In this document: piece by piece, positions 7,056 through 14,291 of the stretch
How positions within the stretch are numbered: the first letter of the stretch is position 1
Layout: every line of letters starts with the position of its first letter
DNA from: an uncultured Lachnospiraceae bacterium
GTDB lineage: Bacteria > Bacillota > Clostridia > Lachnospirales > Lachnospiraceae
Direction: 5' to 3'
DNA length: 26,830 nucleotides
Assembly: GCA_910578605.1 (NCBI GenBank)
Contig: CAJTQG010000041.1
Coordinates: 1-26,830, forward strand
Position numbers and translations under genes: made by a program
The notes under the pieces: model-generated
Seen by the model: only the letters and a program-made list of their open reading frames with translations
What the model was told of the DNA's origin: nothing
Databases searched by the model: none

Positions 7056-7125
7056 AAAGGCATCAAACCATAAGATTTGATGCCTTTTGAAACCCTATTC
7101 TCATGAGAAAATCTCACAGGAGAAT
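7056..7125 (-). other. Two consecutive hairpins between rpmA and obgE
   Basis: Reading along the minus strand, the first hairpin covers 7125-7097: outer arms ATTCTC/GAGAAT, inner arms TGAGA/TCTCA, AAA or TTT loop. It overlaps the rpmA stop codon. The second is a perfect 12-bp stem (7056-7067 with 7076-7087, 8-nt loop). Only UUUAUUA follows it, so it would be at best a leaky terminator. It may set lower expression of obgE relative to the ribosomal protein genes. Confidence 0.55.
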
Positions 7126-7409
7126 TATTCAGCTACAGGATAGATAGAAACTTGTTTCTTATCTCTTCCTTTTCTTTCAAAACGAACTACACCGTCTACT
7201 AGAGCAAACAATGTATCATCACCGCCGCGTCCAACGTTCACGCCTGGATGAATCTTAGTACCGCGCTGTCTGTAAAGAATATTTCCAGCCTTCACAAACT
7301 GACCATCTGCTCTCTTAGCACCTAATCTTTTAGACTCAGAATCTCTGCCGTTCTTTGTAGAACCAACACCTTTTTTATGTGCAAATAATTGAAGATCCAT
7401 TCTTAACAT
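7125..7409 (-). CDS. rpmA: 50S ribosomal protein L27 with cleavable N-terminal extension
   Basis: A 94-residue L27. The first nine residues, MLRMDLQLF, form the extension found in Firmicutes that is removed by the protease Prp. Mature L27 should then start AHKKGVGSTKNG, which matches the processed N-terminus in other bacteria that reaches towards the peptidyl-transferase centre. The core GRDSESKRLGAK, RQRGTKIHPG and DDTLFALVDG is intact. AAGGAGG precedes the ATG at 7409. The processing protease gene lies 3 bp upstream in the same operon, so enzyme and substrate are co-expressed. Confidence 0.97.
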   Translation of the reverse strand: MLRMDLQLFAHKKGVGSTKNGRDSESKRLGAKRADGQFVKAGNILYRQRGTKIHPGVNVGRGGDDTLFALVDGVVRFERKGRDKKQVSIYPVAE

Positions 7410-7412
7410 AGC

Positions 7413-7736
7413 TTACACCTCCTTGAAAACTAATTTGATATAATTTTCATTATCTTCCTGTCTGACTCCCTCTATCCCAAGGATAAATGAGTCAATCAAT
7501 AGATGGGAAGCCGCACTTCCCTTCTCTTTAAAAGTAAAACTCAGCAGCCCGCTTTGTACGTTGGTTGTAAACAAATCCTCTGTCAGTTGCTCAATAGAAT
7601 TTACTGTATTGACCGCCAACACGGAAACAGCAGCACAGACAATATCCTTTCCAGGCTCTCCAGCCTGGGCATGTCCCTGCAGAGAAAATCCAACATACTC
7701 CTGCCTGGCATCCTTAAAAATCGTTACCGTAATCAT
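7413..7736 (-). CDS. prp: Prp, ribosomal-processing cysteine protease
   Basis: A 107-residue protein of the Prp (YsxB) family, a small cysteine protease that trims the N-terminus of L27 in Firmicutes. The catalytic pair is visible: His22 in LQGHAQAG and Cys34 in DIVCAAVS. These positions match the Staphylococcus aureus enzyme. The length is standard. The gene sits between rplU and rpmA, its usual place, 20 bp after rplU and 3 bp before rpmA, which points to one transcript. Confidence 0.95.
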   Translation of the reverse strand: MITVTIFKDARQEYVGFSLQGHAQAGEPGKDIVCAAVSVLAVNTVNSIEQLTEDLFTTNVQSGLLSFTFKEKGSAASHLLIDSFILGIEGVRQEDNENYIKLVFKEV

Positions 7737-7756
7737 AAACCACAGCTTCTTGGCTT

Positions 7757-8065
7757 TTATGCATTGATTTTGTCAATCTTAACTGCTGTAAACTGCTGTC
7801 TATGTCCATTTTTCTTGTGGTAACCGGTTTTTCTTTTATATTTGTAAACGATAACCTTCTTAGCTTTTCCCTGGTTAAGAACACTTGCGCTTACAGTAGC
7901 ACCTGCTACAGTAGGGTCACCAACCTTAGCATTATCGCCGCCAACATACAGAACCTGGTCAAAAGTAACAGCGTCTCCTACTGCTGCATCCAACTTCTCT
8001 ACACGAACGATATCGCCTTCCTTTACTGTGTACTGTTTACCACCTGTTGCTATAATTGCGTACAT
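7757..8065 (-). CDS. rplU: 50S ribosomal protein L21
   Basis: A 102-residue L21 that begins with the family N-terminus MYAIIATGGKQYTVKEGD and ends with the conserved GHRQQFTAVKIDKI. It binds 23S rRNA. The frame stays open upstream to an ATG at 8128, but AAGGAGGTG before the ATG at 8065 and the conserved first residues settle the start. The upstream stretch belongs to the leader. First gene of the rplU-prp-rpmA-obgE block. Confidence 0.97.
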   Translation of the reverse strand: MYAIIATGGKQYTVKEGDIVRVEKLDAAVGDAVTFDQVLYVGGDNAKVGDPTVAGATVSASVLNQGKAKKVIVYKYKRKTGYHKKNGHRQQFTAVKIDKINA

Positions 8066-8170
8066 ATGGCACCTCCTTAAATATTTACTCGCCAGCTTTG
8101 GTGATGCATCTGCATACTTTTCTCTCATAAAACCTTAATAATTCCATGAAAACCTCGCTGTGCGGCACAC
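8066..8170 (-). promoter_or_regulatory. rplU leader, candidate L21-type autoregulatory RNA
   Basis: About 105 nt lie between the predicted transcription start and the rplU ATG, the place where Firmicutes carry the L21 leader RNA (a ribosomal-protein autoregulation motif). A short TGTG-CCG-CACA hairpin is near the 5' end. Just before the gene, TGGC (minus strand, in CTGGCGAG) can pair with GCCA after AAGGAGGT, which could cover the ribosome-binding site. The identity rests on position and these pairings, not on a covariance-model match. Confidence 0.55.
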
Positions 8171-8176
8171 TAGAGT

Positions 8177-8206
8177 AATATATCATACTTGCCAGATACA
8201 TGTCAA
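8177..8206 (-). promoter_or_regulatory. Promoter of the rplU operon
   Basis: On the minus strand, -35 TTGACA (8201-8206), 18-bp spacer, -10 TATATT (8177-8182), with a TGA before it forming an extended -10. It lies just after the end of the RNase gene and gives a leader of about 105 nt. Confidence 0.75.
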
Positions 8207-8262
8207 CTTATTTTTTACATTTCCTCCACATTTCTCCACATTCTCTAGAGTAAATGGTTTTT

Positions 8263-9477
8263 CTAGCTTTTGACTGATTCCATTTGCTCCCTGAAAGGTT
8301 TTCTTTCCTTTCTCCTAGTAAGCTCTGCCAATCCTAATTTTGTAAAATCCACAAAATAACAGCCTACTGGGTCTTTCTCTAAAACCTGCTTCAGACAGGC
8401 AATCAATTCCCTTTTGGATTCCGGCTGCTCCATATTGATAAAATCCACAATCACTATACCTGATAAATTTCTTAGCCGAAGCTGTCTGGCAATCTCAATA
8501 GCCGCCTCCTTATTCAATTTTAAAAAGCTTTCCTCCGTTCGCTTTTTGCTCTCATATTTTCCTGTATTTACATCTATGACATGGCATGCTTCCGTGGACT
8601 CTATTATAAGATATCCCCCAGATTTCAGCCAAACTTTTTTTGACAATGCCTCCGAAACTGCCTTTTCTACATGATATAGCTTATATAGAGGAAGCAAGTC
8701 ATCCTGATAAAACCGAAGTTTCCCTAAAAGAGAAGGATTGTTCACCTGAAGGAACTCCTGGAGCTGATGAAATAACATTGAGGAATCTGTCACAATTTCC
8801 TCTGCCTCCCTCTGTACACTTCCCAGCAGCATGCGCAGATAGTCTCTTGGGGAATTGTACAATTTTGTATAACAGGTGCGATATTTAGCCACCTCCTTTA
8901 AATCCTCCCACTGCACTGCTAACTTCCTGCATTCTGCCAGTATTTCCTCCTCACTGCACGAATAAGCAGCAGTCCTCACAATAAATCCATAATCCTTTTC
9001 TGAAAGAGGAAATGCCTGCTCCAATTTTTGCTTTAACTCCTGCCTCCACCTGCTATCTTTAATTTTTTTTGAAATACTATATATGTTTTTTCCTGCCACT
9101 AGCACACAGCTGTTGCCAGTAAAACTAACAGCGGAAGTAAGCACCAAGTCCTTTGTCTTTACCGCCTCCTTTTGCACCTGTACTAAAATGGCATCCCCCT
9201 CACAGATTTTTTGTGTCTGTTTTTTATTCAGAAAGATACAAGGTGGATTGTCCCGAAAGGAATAATAGCCCTTTTTCCCTTTGTCAAATTCAATAAAAGC
9301 CGCCTCCAGATTTGGAACAACATCCCTCACTCTTCCTATATAAATATCTCCCACACTTGTCGTCTCTTTCTTGTCATTGGCTTCATATTCCATCTGCACC
9401 ATACGCCCTTTGTCACTATCCCAGAAGGCGCTTAACACCCCATTCTCCCACTCCGTCAATAGGATTTTTCCTGCCAT
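8263..9477 (-). CDS. rng: Ribonuclease E/G family endoribonuclease, short form
   Basis: A 404-residue single-strand-specific endoribonuclease of the RNase E/G family, likely acting in rRNA and mRNA processing. An S1-type RNA-binding segment is at about 43-75 (GDIYIGRVRDVVPNLEAAF). The DNase I-like catalytic domain carries the two metal-binding aspartates: Asp302 (VIDVNTGK) and Asp345 (IVDFINM). The protein ends soon after FTKLGLAELTRRKER and lacks the CPxC zinc-link motif by which E. coli RNase E dimers join. GAGG sits 6 nt before the ATG at 9477; an in-frame ATG at 9489, overlapping the previous stop as ATGA, is the alternative. It is last in the TPR/radical SAM block and directly upstream of rplU. 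Confidence 0.88.
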   Translation of the reverse strand: MAGKILLTEWENGVLSAFWDSDKGRMVQMEYEANDKKETTSVGDIYIGRVRDVVPNLEAAFIEFDKGKKGYYSFRDNPPCIFLNKKQTQKICEGDAILVQVQKEAVKTKDLVLTSAVSFTGNSCVLVAGKNIYSISKKIKDSRWRQELKQKLEQAFPLSEKDYGFIVRTAAYSCSEEEILAECRKLAVQWEDLKEVAKYRTCYTKLYNSPRDYLRMLLGSVQREAEEIVTDSSMLFHQLQEFLQVNNPSLLGKLRFYQDDLLPLYKLYHVEKAVSEALSKKVWLKSGGYLIIESTEACHVIDVNTGKYESKKRTEESFLKLNKEAAIEIARQLRLRNLSGIVIVDFINMEQPESKRELIACLKQVLEKDPVGCYFVDFTKLGLAELTRRKERKPFREQMESVKS

Positions 9478-9485
9478 ACCATTCC

Positions 9486-10193
9486 TCATTTTTCAAATTT
9501 CTCTCCAAACTCCTCCAGTGCCACAAGGTTTATCTCCTCCTCACTGCCTATGTTTCCATACATTTCCAGACGCTTTACCTCCACAGCCAAGGGGATAAAT
9601 TCTAACCCTAGAAAATGATAAAAACTCTCCATCACCAGCTCCGGCTTTAAGTTTTTTGCACTTCCTGATGCCAGCTGCACAAAAATGCCATCCTTTGTCT
9701 GAGCTGCCCGGTAAATCAAAGGCCGGATATTCACCTCTTTTTCAGATTTTTTTGTTTTCTTTAACACAACGATTTCTGACTGATTACAAAAATCCAGAAA
9801 ACGCCCTTGCCATCCATCCGGCAGCTCATAGCCCTGCCTCAAGGTGATTTCATAGTCTGCACCTGCCACAAGAGCCATTGCGTTTTTTGCCTTATCCGGC
9901 AGTACCCTCACGCTTAATATTTCCATTTCCTCCACCATGGCATTTTGCAGTGCTGTTCTTATCTCCTCACTGCTACTTTCGCTGTTAATTTCCATATCCA
10001 AATATTCCCCCTCACTGACACAGCCCAATCCCAAAGGGGCGGCAAAGGAAAGAATCTGGTGAGGGCTAAAGCCTGCGGAGTAAGCAATATCTATACCTGC
10101 TCTCTTAATTGCCTTTTGGAAATACCGCATTAAATCTAAATGACCTACAAATTTCATTGTGCCTCTCTTGGCAAATTTCACTCTAATTTTCAT
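9486..10193 (-). CDS. TIGR03936 / DUF2344 radical SAM-associated protein
   Basis: A 235-residue protein of the TIGR03936 (DUF2344) family, of unknown function. It starts with the hallmark MKIRVKFAKRGTMKFVGHLDLMRYFQ, and GFSPHQILSFAAPLGLG follows. It has no radical SAM cysteine motif of its own. In many bacteria this family is encoded next to, or fused to, a TIGR03960 radical SAM protein; here they are separate genes overlapping by 11 bp, so translation is probably coupled. GGGAGGG lies 7 nt before the ATG at 10193. In-frame GTG (10226) and ATG (10217) codons upstream are less likely. Family firm, biochemical role unknown. Confidence 0.88.
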   Translation of the reverse strand: MKIRVKFAKRGTMKFVGHLDLMRYFQKAIKRAGIDIAYSAGFSPHQILSFAAPLGLGCVSEGEYLDMEINSESSSEEIRTALQNAMVEEMEILSVRVLPDKAKNAMALVAGADYEITLRQGYELPDGWQGRFLDFCNQSEIVVLKKTKKSEKEVNIRPLIYRAAQTKDGIFVQLASGSAKNLKPELVMESFYHFLGLEFIPLAVEVKRLEMYGNIGSEEEINLVALEEFGEKFEK

Positions 10194-12045
10194 AGCAAAT
10201 CCCTCCCCCAAACACATTAGCTCCACAGCCGGAACAGCGCTGCCTGCAGTTTGGCGTCACCTTCTCCTCCTGCGCATTTTTCCACTCACGAATCAAAAAC
10301 TCTTTTGTCACTCCAATATCTATAAAATCCCATGGAAGAATCTCATCTAACTCCCTGGTTCTCGTGTTATAGAACTCCAAGGAAATATGATTTTCCTCCA
10401 ACGCCTCCATCCACAAATCATTCTGAAAGGATTCACTCCAGGAATCATACAGGCATCCCTTTTGGTAGGCCGACAAAATCGCCCCTCCCACTCTCCTGTC
10501 CCCTCGTGCCAGCAAGCCCTCCAAAACAGTAACATCCGCCTCATGCCAGTTGTACTTTAAGCTTTTGCGGTTCAACATCTCATGAAACTTGTCATTCACC
10601 AGATAAGCCCTCTGTAAAAATTCCTCCTTTGTACACATAGGCACCCACTGAAATGGAGTAAAGGGCTTTGGCACAAAAAAGGAGGAGCTGGCAGTAATCT
10701 GTACCCTGCCTTTTCTCTGTTCCTTTGGAATTTCATCATAATAGAGTCTTGCAATCTCATCAGATAACAGGGCAATGCCCTCCATATCCTCCTTCGTCTC
10801 TGTGGGAAGTCCAAGCATAAAATACAATTTTACACGATTCCAGCCTCCATGAAAAGCCAAGGCAGCACCCCAAAAAATATCTTCCTTTGTCAGCCCCTTG
10901 TTGATTACATTGCGAAGCCTCTGAGAGCCTGCCTCCGGGGCAAAGGTTAAACTAGACTTTTTAATATCCTGCACCTTGCTCATCACATCTAAGGAGAACG
11001 CATCTATTCTCAGTGATGGCAGAGAAATATTGATTCCCTTTCCATTGTACTCTTCAATTAGAAAATTCACAATTCCCTCCAGCTGGGAATAGTCGCTAGA
11101 GCTTAAGGAGGTCAAGGAAATCTCTTCATATCCTGTGCTCTCAAGCATAGCCTTGGCATGTTCCTTTAAAAATTCTAAACTTCGCTCTCTTGTAGGGCGG
11201 TAAATCATTCCCGCCTGACAAAAACGACATCCTCTAATACAGCCTCTTTGCACCTCCAGAACTACTCTGTCCTGTGTTGCCTTAATATATGGTACTAGAG
11301 GTTTGGTTGGATAGTAGGTATCGCTCATGGAAAGCACAGGTGTCTTTTTCACGGTGGCCGGTATTCCCTCCTCCACAGGTGTGAAAGCTGCTATCCTGCC
11401 ATCTTCCTTGTAAGTCACCTCATAAAATGCAGGCACATAAATCCCCTCAATCCCAGCTGCCTTCCTCAAAAAATCTTTTTTGCTTCCGCCGGCATTTTTA
11501 TTTTCCTTATAGACATCCAACAGCTTGCGATAGGAAATCTCTCCCTCCCCAATATAAAATAAATCAAAAAAATCAGCAATCGGCTCAGGATTGTAAACAC
11601 AAGGGCCGCCGCCAATCACAATAGGAAATTCCTCTCCCCGCTCCTTTGCCAGCAAAGGCATCTGACTCAAGTCCAGTATTTGTAAAATATTAGTGTAGCA
11701 CATTTCATACTGAATCGTAATTCCCAGAAAATCAAAATCCTTTACTGCATCCTGGGATTCCATCGTAAAGAGAGGAATCGATTGTTCCCTCATGATTTTG
11801 TCTAAATCTATCCAGGGGGAATACACCCGCTCACAGTACACATCCTCCCACTGATTAAACATATCATATAAAATTTGTATCCCTAAGTGAGACATACCTA
11901 TCTCATATACATCAGGAAAGCACATAGCAAAACGGATGTCCACAGCCTGGACATCCTTTTTTACCATGTTTACTTCATTTCCAATATATCGGGCAGGTTT
12001 ATCAACACTGAGCAAAATTTCGTCTGAAAGAGCTAATTTTCTCAA
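10183..12045 (-). CDS. TIGR03960 family B12-binding-domain radical SAM protein
   Basis: A 620-residue putative radical SAM enzyme. The N-terminal part (about 30-185) resembles a B12-binding fold, with FPDVYEIGMSHLG and the GGGPCVYNPEP loop. The radical SAM core (about 255-480) carries the [4Fe-4S] triad Cys269, Cys273 and Cys276 in RGCIRGCRFCQ. The extreme C-terminus has four more cysteines (CRQRCSGCG and GGIC, about 601-617), possibly another metal site. The start is an inferred TTG at 12045 with AAGGA 10 nt upstream; it keeps the conserved VDKPARYIGNE segment, which the first internal ATG would lose. It overlaps the DUF2344 partner. The substrate is unknown. Confidence 0.88.
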   Translation of the reverse strand: MRKLALSDEILLSVDKPARYIGNEVNMVKKDVQAVDIRFAMCFPDVYEIGMSHLGIQILYDMFNQWEDVYCERVYSPWIDLDKIMREQSIPLFTMESQDAVKDFDFLGITIQYEMCYTNILQILDLSQMPLLAKERGEEFPIVIGGGPCVYNPEPIADFFDLFYIGEGEISYRKLLDVYKENKNAGGSKKDFLRKAAGIEGIYVPAFYEVTYKEDGRIAAFTPVEEGIPATVKKTPVLSMSDTYYPTKPLVPYIKATQDRVVLEVQRGCIRGCRFCQAGMIYRPTRERSLEFLKEHAKAMLESTGYEEISLTSLSSSDYSQLEGIVNFLIEEYNGKGINISLPSLRIDAFSLDVMSKVQDIKKSSLTFAPEAGSQRLRNVINKGLTKEDIFWGAALAFHGGWNRVKLYFMLGLPTETKEDMEGIALLSDEIARLYYDEIPKEQRKGRVQITASSSFFVPKPFTPFQWVPMCTKEEFLQRAYLVNDKFHEMLNRKSLKYNWHEADVTVLEGLLARGDRRVGGAILSAYQKGCLYDSWSESFQNDLWMEALEENHISLEFYNTRTRELDEILPWDFIDIGVTKEFLIREWKNAQEEKVTPNCRQRCSGCGANVFGGGICYEN

Positions 12046-12071
12046 AATGCTACCATCCTTTCTCTCTATTC

Positions 12072-12914
12072 CTAAAAGCCTTTTCCTTCTGACAGGGCTC
12101 TTGCCCTCTCCATGGCGGCCAGCATATCCTCCTCATTGGTCAAATCATATACCATGGCAAAGCAGTCATAGGCATTTTCATAGTTGCCATTGTCTAACTC
12201 AATCTGCCCTACACGGCTTGTAATTCCAAGAGTGTTTGGATTAGGACCTAACGGAATGCCCGCTGCTTCAATGATTTCCTGAAGCATAGGCAGGGTGTAA
12301 TTCTGAAGCTGGCCCCCTGGTAATTTAGCAATAAAGTCCAATTCCCTCTCTGCATTCTCATTTGGCTCATAAATAGTGCTGTACGTATACAAAGCCGCTG
12401 CCAGCTGCAGCTGCTTTCTCTCTACAAAATAAAAACCTAAATTTCGGTAAAATCTGCCCATATGTCTGCGGCAGCAGCAGTAATCATAGGTTTCCATCGT
12501 CAGCTTACGGCATGGCTCCAGCATTCCCTTTCTCTTGTACAGTTCCACTAGCTGAAACATAATATCCAAATCTACCGGATTCCAAACTAACCCGCAATCG
12601 TATGCCTCCATCGCCTCATCCAGCCTGTCCAAATGCATCAATATAAAACCACACATTCTGTAATAGGCATGTATAGGCACCTGGGTGTAGGATAATTGGC
12701 TCACATCCTTTTTGATATAAGCATAGTAATAGGTTTCCAATATATGATTAAAACTAAATTTGCTGCCTTTATCTTCACCTAATTGTTCCTCTACCTGACA
12801 GAGCAGCTCTTTTATTTTTTCAAAGCTGTGCTGATAATCCTTCTTTTTTACCATTTCCTGAATCTCAAGAAATTGATTTTTCCACAGCTGTATATATTCT
12901 GAATATTCCACCAT
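12072..12914 (-). CDS. Tetratricopeptide-repeat protein, function unknown
   Basis: A 280-residue, mainly helical protein without signal peptide or membrane segment, so presumably cytoplasmic. Several TPR-like helix pairs can be seen, such as MHLDRLDEAMEAYDCGLVWNP, FQLVELYKRKGMLE, FYFVERKQLQLAAALYTYSTI and IELDNGNYENAYDCFAMVYD. Such repeats usually mediate protein contacts. It lies 31 bp after ilvA and 26 bp before the radical SAM gene, on the same strand, so it may be the first member of that unit and possibly a partner of the enzymes. The ribosome-binding site is weak. No catalytic motif is recognised. Confidence 0.75.
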   Translation of the reverse strand: MVEYSEYIQLWKNQFLEIQEMVKKKDYQHSFEKIKELLCQVEEQLGEDKGSKFSFNHILETYYYAYIKKDVSQLSYTQVPIHAYYRMCGFILMHLDRLDEAMEAYDCGLVWNPVDLDIMFQLVELYKRKGMLEPCRKLTMETYDYCCCRRHMGRFYRNLGFYFVERKQLQLAAALYTYSTIYEPNENAERELDFIAKLPGGQLQNYTLPMLQEIIEAAGIPLGPNPNTLGITSRVGQIELDNGNYENAYDCFAMVYDLTNEEDMLAAMERARALSEGKGF

Positions 12915-12945
12915 TGTATTCTTTCTGCCTTCCCGTTCTTTTCCA

Positions 12946-14157
12946 CTAAATGTTAGTTCTCACCAGCTTAGGACGATACCCTGCATCCTCCAATGTTTTC
13001 ACAATCTGCATTTTATGCTCATTTCCAAAAGCTTCTATTGTAAGACGAAGCTCCACCGCCGCATTTCGGTTAATGCTGACAAACTGATTGTGCTCTAGCT
13101 TCACTACATTTCCCTGTTCTCCCGCCAACAGGGTGGAAATTTTCGCTAACTCCCCCGGCTTGTCCGGCAGTAAAACTGACACCGTAAAAATACGCCCCCG
13201 CTCAATCAATCCGTGCTGCAATGTAGATGACATAGTAATAATATCCATATTTCCACCACTAAGAATGGACACTATCTTTTTCCCCTTCACATTCAAATGT
13301 TTTAACGCAGCAACAGTGAGCAGTCCGGAATTTTCCACTACCATCTTGTGATTCTCCACCATATCCAAAAATGCCACAATTAATTCCTCGTCCTCCACGG
13401 TTATGATGCTGTCCACATTTTTTTGAATGTAGGAGAATATATTCGTACCTGGTGTTTTTACGGCAGTACCGTCTGCGATAGTGGCAGCCGACGGCAATGT
13501 TACCACCTTTCCCTCCTCTATAGAAGCACTCATACATGCTGCCTTGGCAGGCTCCACTCCAATCACTTTAATATTGGGATTCAGCAATTTTGCCAGAGTG
13601 CTCACACCGGTAGCCAAACCGCCTCCGCCGATAGGTACCAATATATAATCCACTGTAGGCAGCTCTTTTATAATTTCCATGGCAATGCTTCCCTGACCGC
13701 ATGCAACATCTAAGTCGTCAAATGGATGAATAAACGTATAGCCGTGCTCCTGGGCTAATTGATAAGCGTACTCACAAGACTCATCATAAACATCTCCATA
13801 CAAAATCACTTGTGCCCCGTAGCTTTTTGTGCGGTTCACCTTCATAAGAGGAGTTGTAGTTGGCATAACAACAACCGCCTTCACCCCAAATTTTTTGGCA
13901 GCGTTAGCTACACCTTGAGCATGATTTCCCGCAGATGCTGTAATCAATCCCTTTGCCCTCTCCTCCTCTGTCAGAGTGCTGATTTTATAGTAGGCGCCTC
14001 TTACTTTGTAGGCACCGGTAGCCTGCATATTCTCCGGCTTGAGATAAACCTTGTTCCCCGTCTGCTTGCTCAAAAATTCACTGTACACTAATTTGGTTTC
14101 TAACGTAACCTCTTTTACCTTCTCCGAGGCCTCCTCAAACTTTTCTAATGTTAACAT
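12946..14157 (-). CDS. ilvA: Threonine ammonia-lyase with ACT domain
   Basis: A 403-residue PLP enzyme that deaminates L-threonine to 2-oxobutanoate and ammonia, the first step towards isoleucine or a catabolic route. The Schiff-base Lys51 is in ATGAYKVRGAY, the substrate loop SAGNHAQG at 75-82, and the PLP phosphate loop GGGGLATG at about 177-184. A single C-terminal ACT domain occupies about 323-403. This is the short form with one ACT domain, shorter than E. coli IlvA (about 514 residues, two ACT-like modules), so it could be biosynthetic or degradative. No other isoleucine genes are near. It sits between ftsY and the TPR/radical SAM block, and a palindromic element lies just upstream. Confidence 0.92.
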   Translation of the reverse strand: MLTLEKFEEASEKVKEVTLETKLVYSEFLSKQTGNKVYLKPENMQATGAYKVRGAYYKISTLTEEERAKGLITASAGNHAQGVANAAKKFGVKAVVVMPTTTPLMKVNRTKSYGAQVILYGDVYDESCEYAYQLAQEHGYTFIHPFDDLDVACGQGSIAMEIIKELPTVDYILVPIGGGGLATGVSTLAKLLNPNIKVIGVEPAKAACMSASIEEGKVVTLPSAATIADGTAVKTPGTNIFSYIQKNVDSIITVEDEELIVAFLDMVENHKMVVENSGLLTVAALKHLNVKGKKIVSILSGGNMDIITMSSTLQHGLIERGRIFTVSVLLPDKPGELAKISTLLAGEQGNVVKLEHNQFVSINRNAAVELRLTIEAFGNEHKMQIVKTLEDAGYRPKLVRTNI

Positions 14158-14218
14158 TTTTCCATCTTCTTTCTCTAAATTTTTCTTTATATCAACTATT
14201 TACAAATCTATATGGGAG

Positions 14219-14283
14219 AAGCTATTCATGAGCAAATGGAAAGCTGTTTTGCAGCGATTTTGCCAGTGCAGCTCTGAATAGTT
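14219..14283. repeat. Palindromic intergenic element between ftsY and ilvA
   Basis: The 65-bp element has outer arms CTATTCA-T-GAGC and GCTC-TGAATAG (11 pairs with one bulge) and an inner GCTG/CAGC hairpin. On the minus strand it starts AACTATTC and ends GAATAGCTT, matching the termini of the palindrome at 29-62. There is no T-run, so it is not an obvious ftsY terminator. It lies in the presumed 5' leader of ilvA. The remainder of the gap (14158-14218) shows nothing else definite. Confidence 0.6.
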
Positions 14284-14291
14284 ATTCCTAT

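Noticed and set aside
6652..7080. Open frame of 142 codons on the plus strand
   Set aside because: It is antisense to the glycine-rich start of obgE; its Pro/Ser-rich translation is the mirror of GG-rich codons, with no plausible ribosome-binding site.
8066..8128. Extended L21 with 21 extra N-terminal residues
   Set aside because: The conserved L21 N-terminus and an excellent ribosome-binding site place the start at 8065; the extension is untranslated leader.
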